A stretch of DNA of 18,920 nucleotides from Actinomycetota bacterium (lineage in GTDB: Bacteria; Actinomycetota; Actinomycetes; Acidothermales; Acidothermaceae). Positions within the stretch are counted from its first letter, which is position 1; each line of letters opens with the position of its first letter. The stretch covers positions 1-18,920 of the forward strand of contig PLCK01000059.1 of NCBI GenBank assembly GCA_003134755.1, given 5' to 3'. Of this stretch, positions 1-8,022 are shown piece by piece. The translations under genes and the position numbers were made by a program. Under the pieces are notes generated by a model, which was given only the letters and a program-made list of their open reading frames with translations, did no database searches and was not told the origin of the DNA.

Positions 1-1691
1 GCATCATTGACGCCGTCGCCGGTCATGGCCACGGTGTGGTCGCTGGCCCGCAGGGCCCGCACCATGGCCTGCTTCTGACGCGGCGTCACGCGCCCGAAGA
101 TGTCGTTATCCTCCAACGCCTGCCGAAGCTCCTGCCCATCGACCGAAGGAAGCTCACGTGCATCGACGGGCGCGCCGCGGTGCGGCAGGCCGAGCGCAGC
201 CGCGATGGTGCCCACTGTCTCAGGATGGTCACCTGAGATCACCTTGACCGTAACCCCCTCCGCGGTTAGATAGGCCAGCGTTTGGGCGGCGTCCGGACGA
301 AGTTCGTCTTGCAGGACGACGATCGCGGTGGGCTCGATCTGTCCGACGGTTGCGAGGCTTTCGACATCTGGCAACCGTTGAGCGCGGCCCAGGAGCAGGG
401 CGCGGTTGCCGCCTTCGACCGCTTGGGTGACGTGTGACCAAGCGATGTCGGCCAACGGTTGGCTGGCGTAGCTCAACAGAATCTCGGGGGCACCGAGCAC
501 CCAGATTCCCTTTTCGCCGAAGTCCGCAGCGGAGTACTTGCGGGCCGAAGAGAACGCCACCGTCGTCTCGGCGTACCAATCGTCGGCGTTCGCAGCGATG
601 CCGCCACGTATCGCGGCCAGCGTGGCGTTCGGCGCAGGATCACACGAGGCAAGTGCGGCCAACGCAGCGTCAGCGTCGTGCGCGGAGTCGGTGAGTGAGT
701 GCACTGACCCGAGCGTGATCCGACCGGTTGTCAACGTGCCGGTCTTGTCGATGCAGAGCACATCAACGCGAGCGAGCCCTTCCAGCGCGGCGAGTTCGCG
801 GACGACGACGCGATGACGCGCGAGTCGTGTGACGCCGATCGCAAAAGCGATGCTGGCCAGCAGCACGAGGCCTTCGGGCACCATAGTCACGGTACCGGCG
901 ACGGAGCCTCTGATGGCGTCGTGCACGCTGTTGTTGTGGGTGAATTGGCTCCAAGCCAGCAGCGCGGCAACGGGCAGGATGACCCACGTCACGCCTCGAA
1001 GTATCCCGTTGATGCCGTCGCGCAGCTCCGACCTGACGAGCGTGAAGCGACGTGCCTCGGCCGTGAGCGCAGCGCCGTACGCTTTCGGGCCGACGTCGGT
1101 TGCTTGCATGCTGCCGGCGCCGGCGACGACGAAGCTGCCTGACATGACGCGATCACCGGCCGTCCTGGCGGCTGGCTCGGATTCGCCTGTCAGCAACGAT
1201 TCGTCTATCTCGAGCCCTTGCGAGGTCAGCACGACGCCGTCGACCACGACTTGATCACCGACCTGCAATTCCAGCACGTCGTCGACCACGACATCACTGG
1301 AGTCGACGGAGACCGACTTGCCGTCTCGTTGTGCGCGAACATGTGGTGCAGTAACGACGATGAGGCGGTCGAGCGTGCGCTTGGCGCGCCATTCCTGTGC
1401 GATGCCGATCGCGGTGTTGAACACCAGGACACCGCCGAACATTGCGTCTTGGAGTGGGCCGACTATGACGATGACGACGAACATCGCGCCGAGAAGTGCG
1501 TTGAACCGGGTAAAGACGTTAGCGCGCACGATCTGCGCGAGCGTCCGGCTCGGTGCGGCTACGCCGACGTTGGCTAGGCCGGCGGCACGCCGTGACTCAA
1601 CCTCACGTGAGGTCAGTCCTGGTGGCGCGTCGAGGAGTGCGCTGACTGCCGTACGGCCATTGCCGTCGCGGTCAGACGGTGGCGGCGTCAT
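1..1691 (-). CDS. Cation-transporting P-type ATPase, CtpE-like (3' end outside window)
   Basis: An ATP-driven membrane cation pump. Reading leftward from ATG at 1691-1689 the frame stays open to the window edge, giving about 563 residues. The family is usually about 800, so the C-terminal membrane helices are missing. Visible motifs are actuator loop TGES at residues 168-171, PEGL in the ion-path helix at 272-275, phosphorylation site DKTGTLT with Asp315, and the hinge TGDGVNDA from residue 557 to the edge. The stretch PEGLVLLASIAFAIGVTRLA before the phosphorylation site resembles actinobacterial CtpE, which has been linked to calcium uptake in mycobacteria; there is no CPC or SPC heavy-metal motif. 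A GTG six codons upstream (1709-1707) is an alternative start; neither has a strong ribosome site. It is divergent from the metal ATPase at 1982 and shares its control region. The family is certain; the substrate is inferred. Confidence 0.93.
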   Translation of the reverse strand, partial: MTPPPSDRDGNGRTAVSALLDAPPGLTSREVESRRAAGLANVGVAAPSRTLAQIVRANVFTRFNALLGAMFVVIVIVGPLQDAMFGGVLVFNTAIGIAQEWRAKRTLDRLIVVTAPHVRAQRDGKSVSVDSSDVVVDDVLELQVGDQVVVDGVVLTSQGLEIDESLLTGESEPAARTAGDRVMSGSFVVAGAGSMQATDVGPKAYGAALTAEARRFTLVRSELRDGINGILRGVTWVILPVAALLAWSQFTHNNSVHDAIRGSVAGTVTMVPEGLVLLASIAFAIGVTRLARHRVVVRELAALEGLARVDVLCIDKTGTLTTGRITLGSVHSLTDSAHDADAALAALASCDPAPNATLAAIRGGIAANADDWYAETTVAFSSARKYSAADFGEKGIWVLGAPEILLSYASQPLADIAWSHVTQAVEGGNRALLLGRAQRLPDVESLATVGQIEPTAIVVLQDELRPDAAQTLAYLTAEGVTVKVISGDHPETVGTIAAALGLPHRGAPVDARELPSVDGQELRQALEDNDIFGRVTPRQKQAMVRALRASDHTVAMTGDGVND

Positions 1692-1852
1692 CGTTGGGAT
1701 CGTCGCCACCGAGATCCAACCGGAAGGGCGGGTACTGGTCGAGAGTCCAACCTGGCCCGGACGCTGACCGGATACGCCGCAGTCGACATCGGGTCCTCCC
1801 AGTGGCTTCGACCGATGACATGCTCAGCCTCCGGCGGCGGCCGCGCGCGCGT

Positions 1853-1915
1853 TAGGACCCGTCGTCCCGCCGAGGTCAGGCCCTAGGTCCCGTCGTCGGC
1901 GCGGTCAGCCCTGCT
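1853..1915. repeat. Imperfect ~31-bp tandem repeat between divergent ATPases
   Basis: Two units begin with TAGGACCCGTCGTC at 1853 and TAGGTCCCGTCGTC at 1884, and each continues to GGTCAG followed by C-rich sequence. The units lie 31 bp apart, about three helical turns, which suits two regulator molecules on one DNA face. A third TAGGTC occurs at 1931. Across the junction, the minus strand of 1878-1891 reads GGGACCTAGGGCCT, which resembles the DosR/DevR box core (GGGAC, four bases, then G.CC). The regulatory role is inferred. Confidence 0.45.
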
Positions 1916-1918
1916 TGG

Positions 1919-1936
1919 GACCTTGCCGGCTAGGTC
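1919..1936. promoter_or_regulatory. 18-bp palindrome, probable operator
   Basis: GACCTTGCCGGCTAGGTC is a dyad with arms GACCT/AGGTC and centre GCCGGC; only the T/T pair flanking the centre breaks symmetry. It lies 45 bp upstream of the GTG of the hemerythrin-domain ATPase (1982), where an operator or activator site would be expected. No other gene lies in 1692-1981. The binding protein is unknown. Confidence 0.45.
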
Positions 1937-1981
1937 TTTCGACTCTGCGGCCGGACCGGACGGCCCAGCGAAGATGGCGTT

Positions 1982-4294
1982 GTGACCTGGCTGGTTCGAA
2001 ATCGGGTTCTGGTCCTCTTTGTGTCATCGACGGTGCTCTTGCTCGGCGGCGCCGTGGCGTGGCTGGCGGGCGGGGACTCGGTGGCGGTTCCGCTGTGGGC
2101 TGCGGCGACCGTACTGGGCCTGAGCTTCTCCGCGGTGTCGATTGTTGATGCGGTCCGGCGTCGCCAGCCGACTGTCGACGTGATCGCGCTGCTCGCGCTG
2201 GCCGGTGCGATCGCGGTCGATGAGGTGTTCGCCGGAGCGATGATCGCGGTCATGCTGTCGAGTGGCCTACTGCTTGAGACGCGGGCCGAAGCGCGCGCGC
2301 GGCGCGATCTGAGCCTGCTCGTGCAACGGGCGCCACGAACGGCCCGCCGCCGGCTCGGGGATAGTGTCGTCGAGGTCGAAGTCGACGTGGTCTGTACCGG
2401 CGACCGTCTCGTGGTCGGTGCCGGAGAAGTCGTCCCAGTCGACGGCCGTTTGCTGTCAGCCGCGGTGCTGGACGAGTCGGCGTTGACGGGTGAGTCGATG
2501 CCGGTCGAGCGGGCCCGCGGTGATGACGTGCGCAGCGGTGTGGCGAACGCGGGTGAGCCCTTCGAGTTGGTTGCCCTCGCGTCGGCGGCCGAGTCGACGT
2601 ATGCCGGTGTCGTGCGTTTGGTCGAGCAGGCTCAGGCGTCGTCCGCGCCTTTCGTGCGGGCAGCAGATCGAGCTGCCGTCTTCTTCGTTCCGCTCACGCT
2701 GGCTGTCGCCGGGCTCGCGTGGATGGTGAGTGCCGATCCGGTGCGGGCGGTTGCAGTCCTGGTCGTCGCGACGCCATGTCCATTGCTGCTGGCCGCGCCG
2801 ATCGCGATCATGTCGGGACTGTCGCGCGCCGCCCGGGTGGGCGTCGTGGTCAAGGGTGGTGCTGCGCTGGAGCGGCTGGCCGCTGGGCAAGTGATGCTGT
2901 TCGACAAGACCGGCACTCTGACGGCGGGCAAGCCTGAGGTCGCCGATGTGACCGCAGCAGGGGCGGCTGTAAGCGCTGAGGAAGTGCTGCGGGTCGCAGC
3001 GTCACTGGATCAACTCTCACCGCACGTCCTGGCCGGAGCCATCGTCACCGCGGGCACGCGTCGCGGGCTGGCGCTGCAAATGCCGACCGAGGTCCGCGAG
3101 GTACACGGCTACGGTCTCGAGGGTCTAGTCGGCGGGCATCGGGTTCGGCTGGGCAAGGCAACGTGGATCGTGGGTGATGACCCGCCGCAATGGGCCCGGC
3201 AGGTGCGCCGGCGCGCGGAGTTGGACGGCTCGCTGACCGTGTTCGTGGCGATCGATGACGTACCGGTCGGGGCGCTCTTGCTCGTCGACCCGATCCGTCC
3301 GGACGCGCCCCGCATGGTGCGTGCGTTGCGAACTGCCGGAATCACTCGCATCGTGCTCCTGACCGGTGACCGTGCCGACATCGCTGACATGGTCGGCCGG
3401 GTGGTCGGTGTGGATGCCGTGCTGGCCAACTGCGATCCGGCGGCCAAGCTCGCGGCGATCGAGCGCGAGTCCGCCAACGCTGCGACGATCATGGTCGGGG
3501 ACGGGGTGAACGACGCTCCTGCCCTGGCGGCGGCTGGGGCCGGTGTGGCGCTCGCTGCGCGCGGAGCCACCGCATCGTCGCAGGCCGCCGATGTTGTGCT
3601 GACCGTCGACCGCATCGATGCCCTCGCCGATGCGTTGCTCATCGCGCGCCGCTGCAAGGGGATCGCGCTGCAGGCCGTCGTCGTGGGGATGGGGTTGTCA
3701 CTGGGCGCGATGGTGATCGCCGCAGTCGGGCTGCTCCCGCCGGCAGCTGGCGCGATCCTGCAGGAGATCATCGATGTGCTGGCCATCGCGATCGCGCTGC
3801 GGGCTGTGCTGCCCGGCCGGATCCATACGATCGCGATGCCCGCGGCTGACGTCGCTCTCGCCCGTGAACTGCGCATCGAGCACGACGCGGTCTTGCCCGT
3901 CATCGACCAGATCCGAACAGTTGCCGACGCGCTGTCGACACACGATCCCGATCTCGGCCCTGCGCAGGTTCTGCTCGGGCGCCTCGAGAATGAACTGCTC
4001 CCGCACGAGCGCGCAGACGAGGCCATCCTGATGCCGCTTGTCGCCCGAGCGCTCGCGGGCCACGAGTCGACGGCGGCGATGAGCCGCACACACGCTGAGA
4101 TTGAACACCAGATCGTTCGCGTCCACCGGCTGCTCACCGACCTCGACAACGACACCGCCCAACCCGGGGACATCGTGGAACTCAGACGGATCCTCTACGG
4201 GCTCTACGCGATACTCCGACTGCACAACGCGCAGGAGGAAGAGGGCGCGTTCAGCCTCGTGCCGAACGGCGAGGCGTCGTCCGGTTCCCGTTAG
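1982..4294 (+). CDS. P1B-5-type heavy-metal ATPase with C-terminal hemerythrin-like domain
   Basis: An ATP-driven transition-metal pump (770 residues); P1B-5 pumps are linked to iron, nickel or cobalt export. Membrane helices lie near 8-30, 34-56, 66-80, 82-99, 231-250, 255-278, 562-584 and 590-611. Motifs are TGES at 169-172, the subclass-defining TPCP at 264-267 in a transmembrane helix, DKTGT with phosphorylated Asp308, SPH at 346-348, TGD at 461-463 and GDGVNDA at 506-512. No N-terminal metal-binding domain is present. Residues about 625-760 form a four-helix hemerythrin-type domain with likely di-iron ligands His634, His675 with Asp679/Glu680, His704 and/or His709, and His748 with Glu752. 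Such a fusion has been described for a P1B-5 ATPase of the actinobacterium Acidothermus cellulolyticus, and suggests O2 or iron control of transport. The start is GTG at 1982 with a weak ribosome site. The metal is inferred. Confidence 0.94.
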   Translation: MTWLVRNRVLVLFVSSTVLLLGGAVAWLAGGDSVAVPLWAAATVLGLSFSAVSIVDAVRRRQPTVDVIALLALAGAIAVDEVFAGAMIAVMLSSGLLLETRAEARARRDLSLLVQRAPRTARRRLGDSVVEVEVDVVCTGDRLVVGAGEVVPVDGRLLSAAVLDESALTGESMPVERARGDDVRSGVANAGEPFELVALASAAESTYAGVVRLVEQAQASSAPFVRAADRAAVFFVPLTLAVAGLAWMVSADPVRAVAVLVVATPCPLLLAAPIAIMSGLSRAARVGVVVKGGAALERLAAGQVMLFDKTGTLTAGKPEVADVTAAGAAVSAEEVLRVAASLDQLSPHVLAGAIVTAGTRRGLALQMPTEVREVHGYGLEGLVGGHRVRLGKATWIVGDDPPQWARQVRRRAELDGSLTVFVAIDDVPVGALLLVDPIRPDAPRMVRALRTAGITRIVLLTGDRADIADMVGRVVGVDAVLANCDPAAKLAAIERESANAATIMVGDGVNDAPALAAAGAGVALAARGATASSQAADVVLTVDRIDALADALLIARRCKGIALQAVVVGMGLSLGAMVIAAVGLLPPAAGAILQEIIDVLAIAIALRAVLPGRIHTIAMPAADVALARELRIEHDAVLPVIDQIRTVADALSTHDPDLGPAQVLLGRLENELLPHERADEAILMPLVARALAGHESTAAMSRTHAEIEHQIVRVHRLLTDLDNDTAQPGDIVELRRILYGLYAILRLHNAQEEEGAFSLVPNGEASSGSR

Positions 4295-4302
4295 CGTCAC
4301 GC

Positions 4303-4326
4303 GGCGAGGCGAAGGAGGCCCTCGCC
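4303..4326. terminator. Hairpin between convergent genes, possible bidirectional terminator
   Basis: GGCGAGG at 4303-4309 pairs with CCTCGCC at 4320-4326 across a 10-nt loop, in the 44-bp gap between the stop codons of the ATPase (+) and MMPL gene (-). No T-run follows in either direction, which is common in GC-rich actinobacteria. Confidence 0.5.
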
Positions 4327-4338
4327 TGCCGACCGGCG

Positions 4339-6561
4339 CTACCCGTTGCCGACGAGTACTCGATCGCTGTCGGACTCGACTTCGTCGGCCGGCTCGAACG
4401 ACACCTGCGGCGTGATCCTGTCGAGCCAGGCCGGCAGGTACCAGTTCCTGTCGCCGATCAGGTGCATCAGGGCGGGCACCAGGACTGTGCGCAGCAAGAA
4501 TGCGTCGAGGAACACGGCGCTCGCGAGGCCGATACCGAACAGCTTGATGGCCCGCTGGTCGCCGAGGACAAAGCCGCCGAAGACCGCGATCATAATGAGC
4601 GCTGCGGCCGTGATGATGCTGCCCGTCTCTGCCTGACCGATGGTGATCGAGCGCCCGTTGTCCTTACTGTGCATCCATTCCTCATGCATCCGACTGACCA
4701 AGAACACCTGGTAGTCCATCGACAACCCGAACAGGATCGCGAAGAACATCACGGGTGCCCACGCGTCGATCGGCCCGCCCTTGCCGATACCGAGCAGTTC
4801 AGAACCCCAGCCGAACTGGAAGATCGCGACGACCACACCGAACGACGCGCCGGCCGCGAGCAAGTTCATGCCAGCCGCGGTCACCGGTATGACGAGACTC
4901 CGGAACGCAATCAGCAGCAGCAGGAACGACAACCCGACAACGGCCGCGATGAACAGCGGCATCTTGGCTGCGAGTACCTTCGCGAAGTCGACCTGGATCG
5001 CGGTGTCGCCGTACACGTAGATGTGGTTCGAGGTGGTCGAATACAGCGGCGGCAGCGTCTGCGAACGCAGGTGTTTGACCAGCGTGTACGTCTTGGCGTC
5101 CTGCGGTGAAGCCGTGGACTTGAAGGACAGGAACGCGACGGTGTCGTTCAGCGGAATCGCATGCACACTCGTCGGTTCGACCCCGCGTGTCGCCTGCAGG
5201 GTGCTGCTGACCTTCTGTAGATACGCCGTGTCGGTTGCTCCTGGACCGGAGACCACGGCCTCCAACGTGGAGTTGTAGCCCACACCGAATCCCTGCGCGA
5301 TCAGGTCGTAGCCCGCACGAGTCGTTGTCGTCTTCGGGTCGTTGCCCTGGTCGCCCGCACCGAGTCGCATCGAAAAGAACGGCGCCGCGAGCACCACAAT
5401 AACCGCTCCCGCGACGAGGCTGAGTGCGATCTTGTGGCGCGCGACGATCGTCGACCAGCTAGCCCAGAAGCCAACCGCGTGGACGTCGATGTACTCGCCG
5501 TTGCGCACCGCTCGGCGCTGCTTGCGCGGCAGTACCTTCAACCCGATCAGCGACAGCAGCGCCGGCAGCAGCGTCAATGATGCGGCTGCTGTGAGGCTGA
5601 CGGCGACGGCAGCGCCGATCGCCATACCGTCGAAGAAGCTGACGCCCAAAGCGAGTAGCCCGAGGATCGCGATGCAGACCGTCGTCGCGGCGAATAGCAC
5701 CGCGCGACCGGAAGTGTTCATCGACGTGACGATCGATTCCTTCAAGGGGACGCCGCGGCGCAGGTTGCGCCGATGCCGGGTCACGATGAACAGCGCGTAG
5801 TCGACGCCGACACCGAGCACCATCAGTTCGGTCAACTCGGGCGTGATGTTCGAGACGTTCATTGCGTGCGTGAGGATGGCGATGAGCCCGAGCCCCCCAC
5901 CCAACGCTGCCACTGCGCTGGCGAGCGGGAGGGCCGTGGCCCCGGCCGTGCGGAAAACGAAGATGAGGATGATCAGCGCGGCAATAAAGCCGAAGAGAAA
6001 CGGCGGCACGCCCTGGCTCTGGCCCTGGCCCTGAAACGCATTGCCGGTGAACTCCACCTGCAGGTCACCGCTGCGTAGCGTCTTGAGCTGGTTGAACACG
6101 CCGGTGAAGAACTTGAGATCGTAGTGATTCGACGTCCAGGTGATGTTGACAAGCCCAGTCGTTGCACCTTCGGCAGTGTTGAGCAGTTTCGGGTCGCCTG
6201 CGCCGAGCGCGCCGCCCTTCGCGCAATCGATCGACTGCCATGGCGTGCGGATCGCGGCAACCTGGTCTCCCGACGTACACAACTTGAGCAGAGCCGGCAG
6301 CAGCGCCGTAGGGGACGACGCGAGGGTGCCGGTCTTCGCCTTGAGGACGACAGTGCCGGTCGCGCCGTTCTGGTCGGCCAGGCCGGCGCCCTTGAGAACG
6401 TTCGCGACCGACGCCGTCTCAGTGTGCGGCAGGCTGAACGTGTCCTTGTAGGACGGCCCTCCGAGCGCACCGGCGATGCCCTGTGCCACCACGATGAACG
6501 CTATCCAGGCGCCGATGACCCACCAGCGACGGTTGACGGCAAAGTTGGCAAGCGCCTTCAC
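4339..6561 (-). CDS. MMPL family transporter (RND superfamily)
   Basis: A 740-residue inner-membrane permease, probably proton-driven, of the MMPL family, which exports lipids, drugs or other small molecules. It has the duplicated RND plan: a helix near 12-32, an extracellular loop to about 185, a helix bundle near 187-342, a second helix at 376-396, a second loop to about 530, and a second bundle at 535-700. Each half carries the proton-relay-type Asp-Tyr pair of the family: GVDYALFIVTRHRR (Asp254-Tyr255) and GLSMDYQVFLVSRMHEEW (Asp616-Tyr617). The start is GTG at 6561-6559 with a strong GGGGAG ribosome site about 6 nt upstream. The tail (about 715-740) is acidic and cytoplasmic. The gene converges on the ATPase, and no lipid-biosynthesis neighbour hints at its substrate. 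Length is normal for two-domain actinobacterial MMPLs. The family is certain; the cargo is unknown. Confidence 0.95.
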   Translation of the reverse strand: MKALANFAVNRRWWVIGAWIAFIVVAQGIAGALGGPSYKDTFSLPHTETASVANVLKGAGLADQNGATGTVVLKAKTGTLASSPTALLPALLKLCTSGDQVAAIRTPWQSIDCAKGGALGAGDPKLLNTAEGATTGLVNITWTSNHYDLKFFTGVFNQLKTLRSGDLQVEFTGNAFQGQGQSQGVPPFLFGFIAALIILIFVFRTAGATALPLASAVAALGGGLGLIAILTHAMNVSNITPELTELMVLGVGVDYALFIVTRHRRNLRRGVPLKESIVTSMNTSGRAVLFAATTVCIAILGLLALGVSFFDGMAIGAAVAVSLTAAASLTLLPALLSLIGLKVLPRKQRRAVRNGEYIDVHAVGFWASWSTIVARHKIALSLVAGAVIVVLAAPFFSMRLGAGDQGNDPKTTTTRAGYDLIAQGFGVGYNSTLEAVVSGPGATDTAYLQKVSSTLQATRGVEPTSVHAIPLNDTVAFLSFKSTASPQDAKTYTLVKHLRSQTLPPLYSTTSNHIYVYGDTAIQVDFAKVLAAKMPLFIAAVVGLSFLLLLIAFRSLVIPVTAAGMNLLAAGASFGVVVAIFQFGWGSELLGIGKGGPIDAWAPVMFFAILFGLSMDYQVFLVSRMHEEWMHSKDNGRSITIGQAETGSIITAAALIMIAVFGGFVLGDQRAIKLFGIGLASAVFLDAFLLRTVLVPALMHLIGDRNWYLPAWLDRITPQVSFEPADEVESDSDRVLVGNG

Positions 6562-6695
6562 GAAACTCTCCCCTGGTCTGCGCGAGTCGGCCGCGCGTAT
6601 CCGATCACGAAAACGAAGCTCGCCGCATGCGGCGTTCCATCTCTCTCAGGCAGCGCACAGTTTAGACGCACCTCCCGGGCAACGCTTGAGCAGCA

Positions 6696-6755
6696 CCTTC
6701 GCAGCCCTGGGTGTACCTCTGTAGGCCAATTCAGGTGCATTGGGGGCTGCGAAGG
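6696..6755. repeat. 60-nt long hairpin (inverted repeat) between two minus-strand genes
   Basis: CCTTCGCAGCCC (6696-6707) and GGGCTGCGAAGG (6744-6755) are a perfect 12-bp inverted repeat. Inside it, TGTACCT (6712-6718) faces AGGTGCA (6733-6739) around a 14-nt loop. The four bases between outer and inner stems can pair mostly as G-U if the RNA is read from the plus strand; on the minus strand these are mismatches. It lies 50 bp beyond the stop of the RibD-like gene, so a terminator is the simplest reading. The rest of 6562-6804 holds no gene I can support. Confidence 0.6.
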
Positions 6756-6804
6756 CAAGGCGTTTTGCGGCAATCCGGTGCACGGTCGGTGGAGCACAGC
6801 CGGC

Positions 6805-7455
6805 TCACTCCCGGCGTCGGGCGAGCTGGACGTGCGCCACAGCCCGTGACGTCACGAGTTCGACGCATTCGTAACCGTTCTGGACGCCGCTGGTGTCGGC
6901 GAAGAGTCGCTCGCCGCTACCCAGCAGCACCGGCGCGATCACCAGATGCAGCTCGTCGACGAGCCCGGCCGTGAGGTACTGACGGATGGTCGACGCGCCA
7001 CCGCCGATCCGGACGTCGAGTCCATCGGCGGCGGCGAACGCCTGCGCGAGAGCAGACTCGATGCCGTCGCGCACAAAATGGAATGTGGTGCCCCCGCGCA
7101 GCGCGATCGGCGCGCGCGGGTGGTTGGTGAGCACGAACACCGGGTGGTGAAACGGCGGGTCGCCGCCCCACCAGCCGGTCCAGCTGTCGTCTGCCCACGG
7201 TCCGCGCATCGGGCCGAACATGTTTCGGCCCATGATGGTCGCCCCGACGCCCGCATCACTGGCCGCAGCGATCGCGTCGTCCGTGCCCTGCTCGCCGCCG
7301 TCCTTCCCGAACCTCGCTCGGAACGTCTTCGTCGCACGCAGCCATTCGTGCAGCGGTCCCGCGCCGACGCCGATCGGATCGGTCAGGCTTTGATCGGGCC
7401 CAGCTGTGTACCCGTCCAGTGAAAGGCTGAAGCCGTGCACTCGCAGTCGCGGCAT
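6805..7455 (-). CDS. Dihydrofolate reductase-family (RibD C-terminal-like) protein
   Basis: A 216-residue cytoplasmic protein with the dihydrofolate-reductase/RibD-C fold, probably an NADPH-dependent reductase of unknown substrate. The N-terminal strand and loop FSLSLDGYTAG (about residues 9-19) and the C-terminal dinucleotide-binding stretch GGGASTIRQYLTAGLVDELH (151-170), followed by IAPVLLGSGERLF (173-185), are family hallmarks. MGRNMF at 75-80 matches the second nucleotide-contact region. Between them is a Gly/Trp-rich loop near 84-100. The start is ATG at 7455-7453 with AGGAG about 6 nt upstream. It is divergent from the YCII/ECF genes across 201 bp. Such proteins often sit beside YCII/ECF modules in actinobacteria, but a functional link here is inferred. 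It is too short to be bifunctional RibD and is unlikely to be the housekeeping FolA. Confidence 0.88.
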   Translation of the reverse strand: MPRLRVHGFSLSLDGYTAGPDQSLTDPIGVGAGPLHEWLRATKTFRARFGKDGGEQGTDDAIAAASDAGVGATIMGRNMFGPMRGPWADDSWTGWWGGDPPFHHPVFVLTNHPRAPIALRGGTTFHFVRDGIESALAQAFAAADGLDVRIGGGASTIRQYLTAGLVDELHLVIAPVLLGSGERLFADTSGVQNGYECVELVTSRAVAHVQLARRRE

Positions 7456-7656
7456 TGCGTCTCCTGTTGCGTCGGTATCTTCGCGGTATCGAGAGGTCGC
7501 GGCCGGCGGGGCGATCCGGACACCTGCCGCCTAGGCACTTGCAGGCCCAGGACGTCTCTGCGCTTGTTGGTAGCACGATGTCCGGATGGCGTCCTCGGCT
7601 CCGACTGATGGGTGTCCTGCGGGTGCGAGTGGTGGAAATGACGAAAGGGCGATGTC
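7456..7656. other. Divergent intergenic region
   Basis: This must hold promoters for the RibD-like gene (-) and the YCII-sigma operon (+). CGGTATC occurs twice, 11 bp apart (near 7473-7490), a possible small operator pair. I found no TGTCGA -35 element of the kind reported for ECF42 targets, so autoregulation by the downstream sigma factor is not supported. A ribosome site AAGGG lies about 8 nt before the GTG at 7657. Confidence 0.35.
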
Positions 7657-8022
7657 GTGAAGTACATGCTGTTGATCTACAACCGTCCGGGATTCAGCGA
7701 GTCGCTCTCGGATTCTGAGCGAAAGGATTTGTTCGGCGAGGTCGACGTGATCATGGCCGAGTTGGCCGAGTCCGGCGAGTTTGTCGGAGGTCAGGGGCTG
7801 GCCGACCAGTCGACGGCGAGGACCGTGCGGTCGCGGGCTGGTCAGCCGGCGGTCACCGATGGCCCGTTCATCGAGAGCAAGGAGCAGTTCTGCGGCTACC
7901 TGATGGTCGACTGCGAAAGCCTGCAACGCGCTGTCGACATCGCGTCGCGATGGCCGGACGTGCGCATGGGTGGTGCGTTAGAGGTTCGGGCGATCATGGA
8001 CGAATCCGGAGCCGAGATGTGA
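7657..8022 (+). CDS. YCII-related (DGPF domain) protein
   Basis: A 121-residue, single-domain cytoplasmic protein of the YCII/DGPF family. It starts with the typical strand KYMLLIYN (residues 2-9) and carries the signature DGPF at 68-71 within TDGPFIESKEQFCGYLMVD. The fold is ferredoxin-like and the biochemical role is not established. Genes of this family are the standard partners of ECF42 sigma factors, and this one directly precedes one: its TGA at 8020-8022 overlaps the sigma factor's GTG at 8019, giving a GTGA overlap and translational coupling. The start is GTG at 7657 with AAGGG upstream; the internal ATG is three codons in. The family is secure; function is unknown. Confidence 0.92.
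   Translation: MKYMLLIYNRPGFSESLSDSERKDLFGEVDVIMAELAESGEFVGGQGLADQSTARTVRSRAGQPAVTDGPFIESKEQFCGYLMVDCESLQRAVDIASRWPDVRMGGALEVRAIMDESGAEM

Noticed and set aside
3109..4173. 354-codon open frame on the minus strand inside the metal ATPase gene
   Set aside because: It is the antisense reading of a clear ATPase. The product is Ser/Ala/Arg-rich with no motif, as expected in GC-rich DNA.
4462..5109. 215-codon plus-strand frame opposite the MMPL gene
   Set aside because: Very rich in Arg, Glu, Asp and His with no hydrophobic or catalytic pattern; the MMPL reading is certain.
7456..7656. ECF42 autoregulated promoter before the YCII gene
   Set aside because: No TGTCGA -35 element was found on the plus strand, so self-regulation is not supported.
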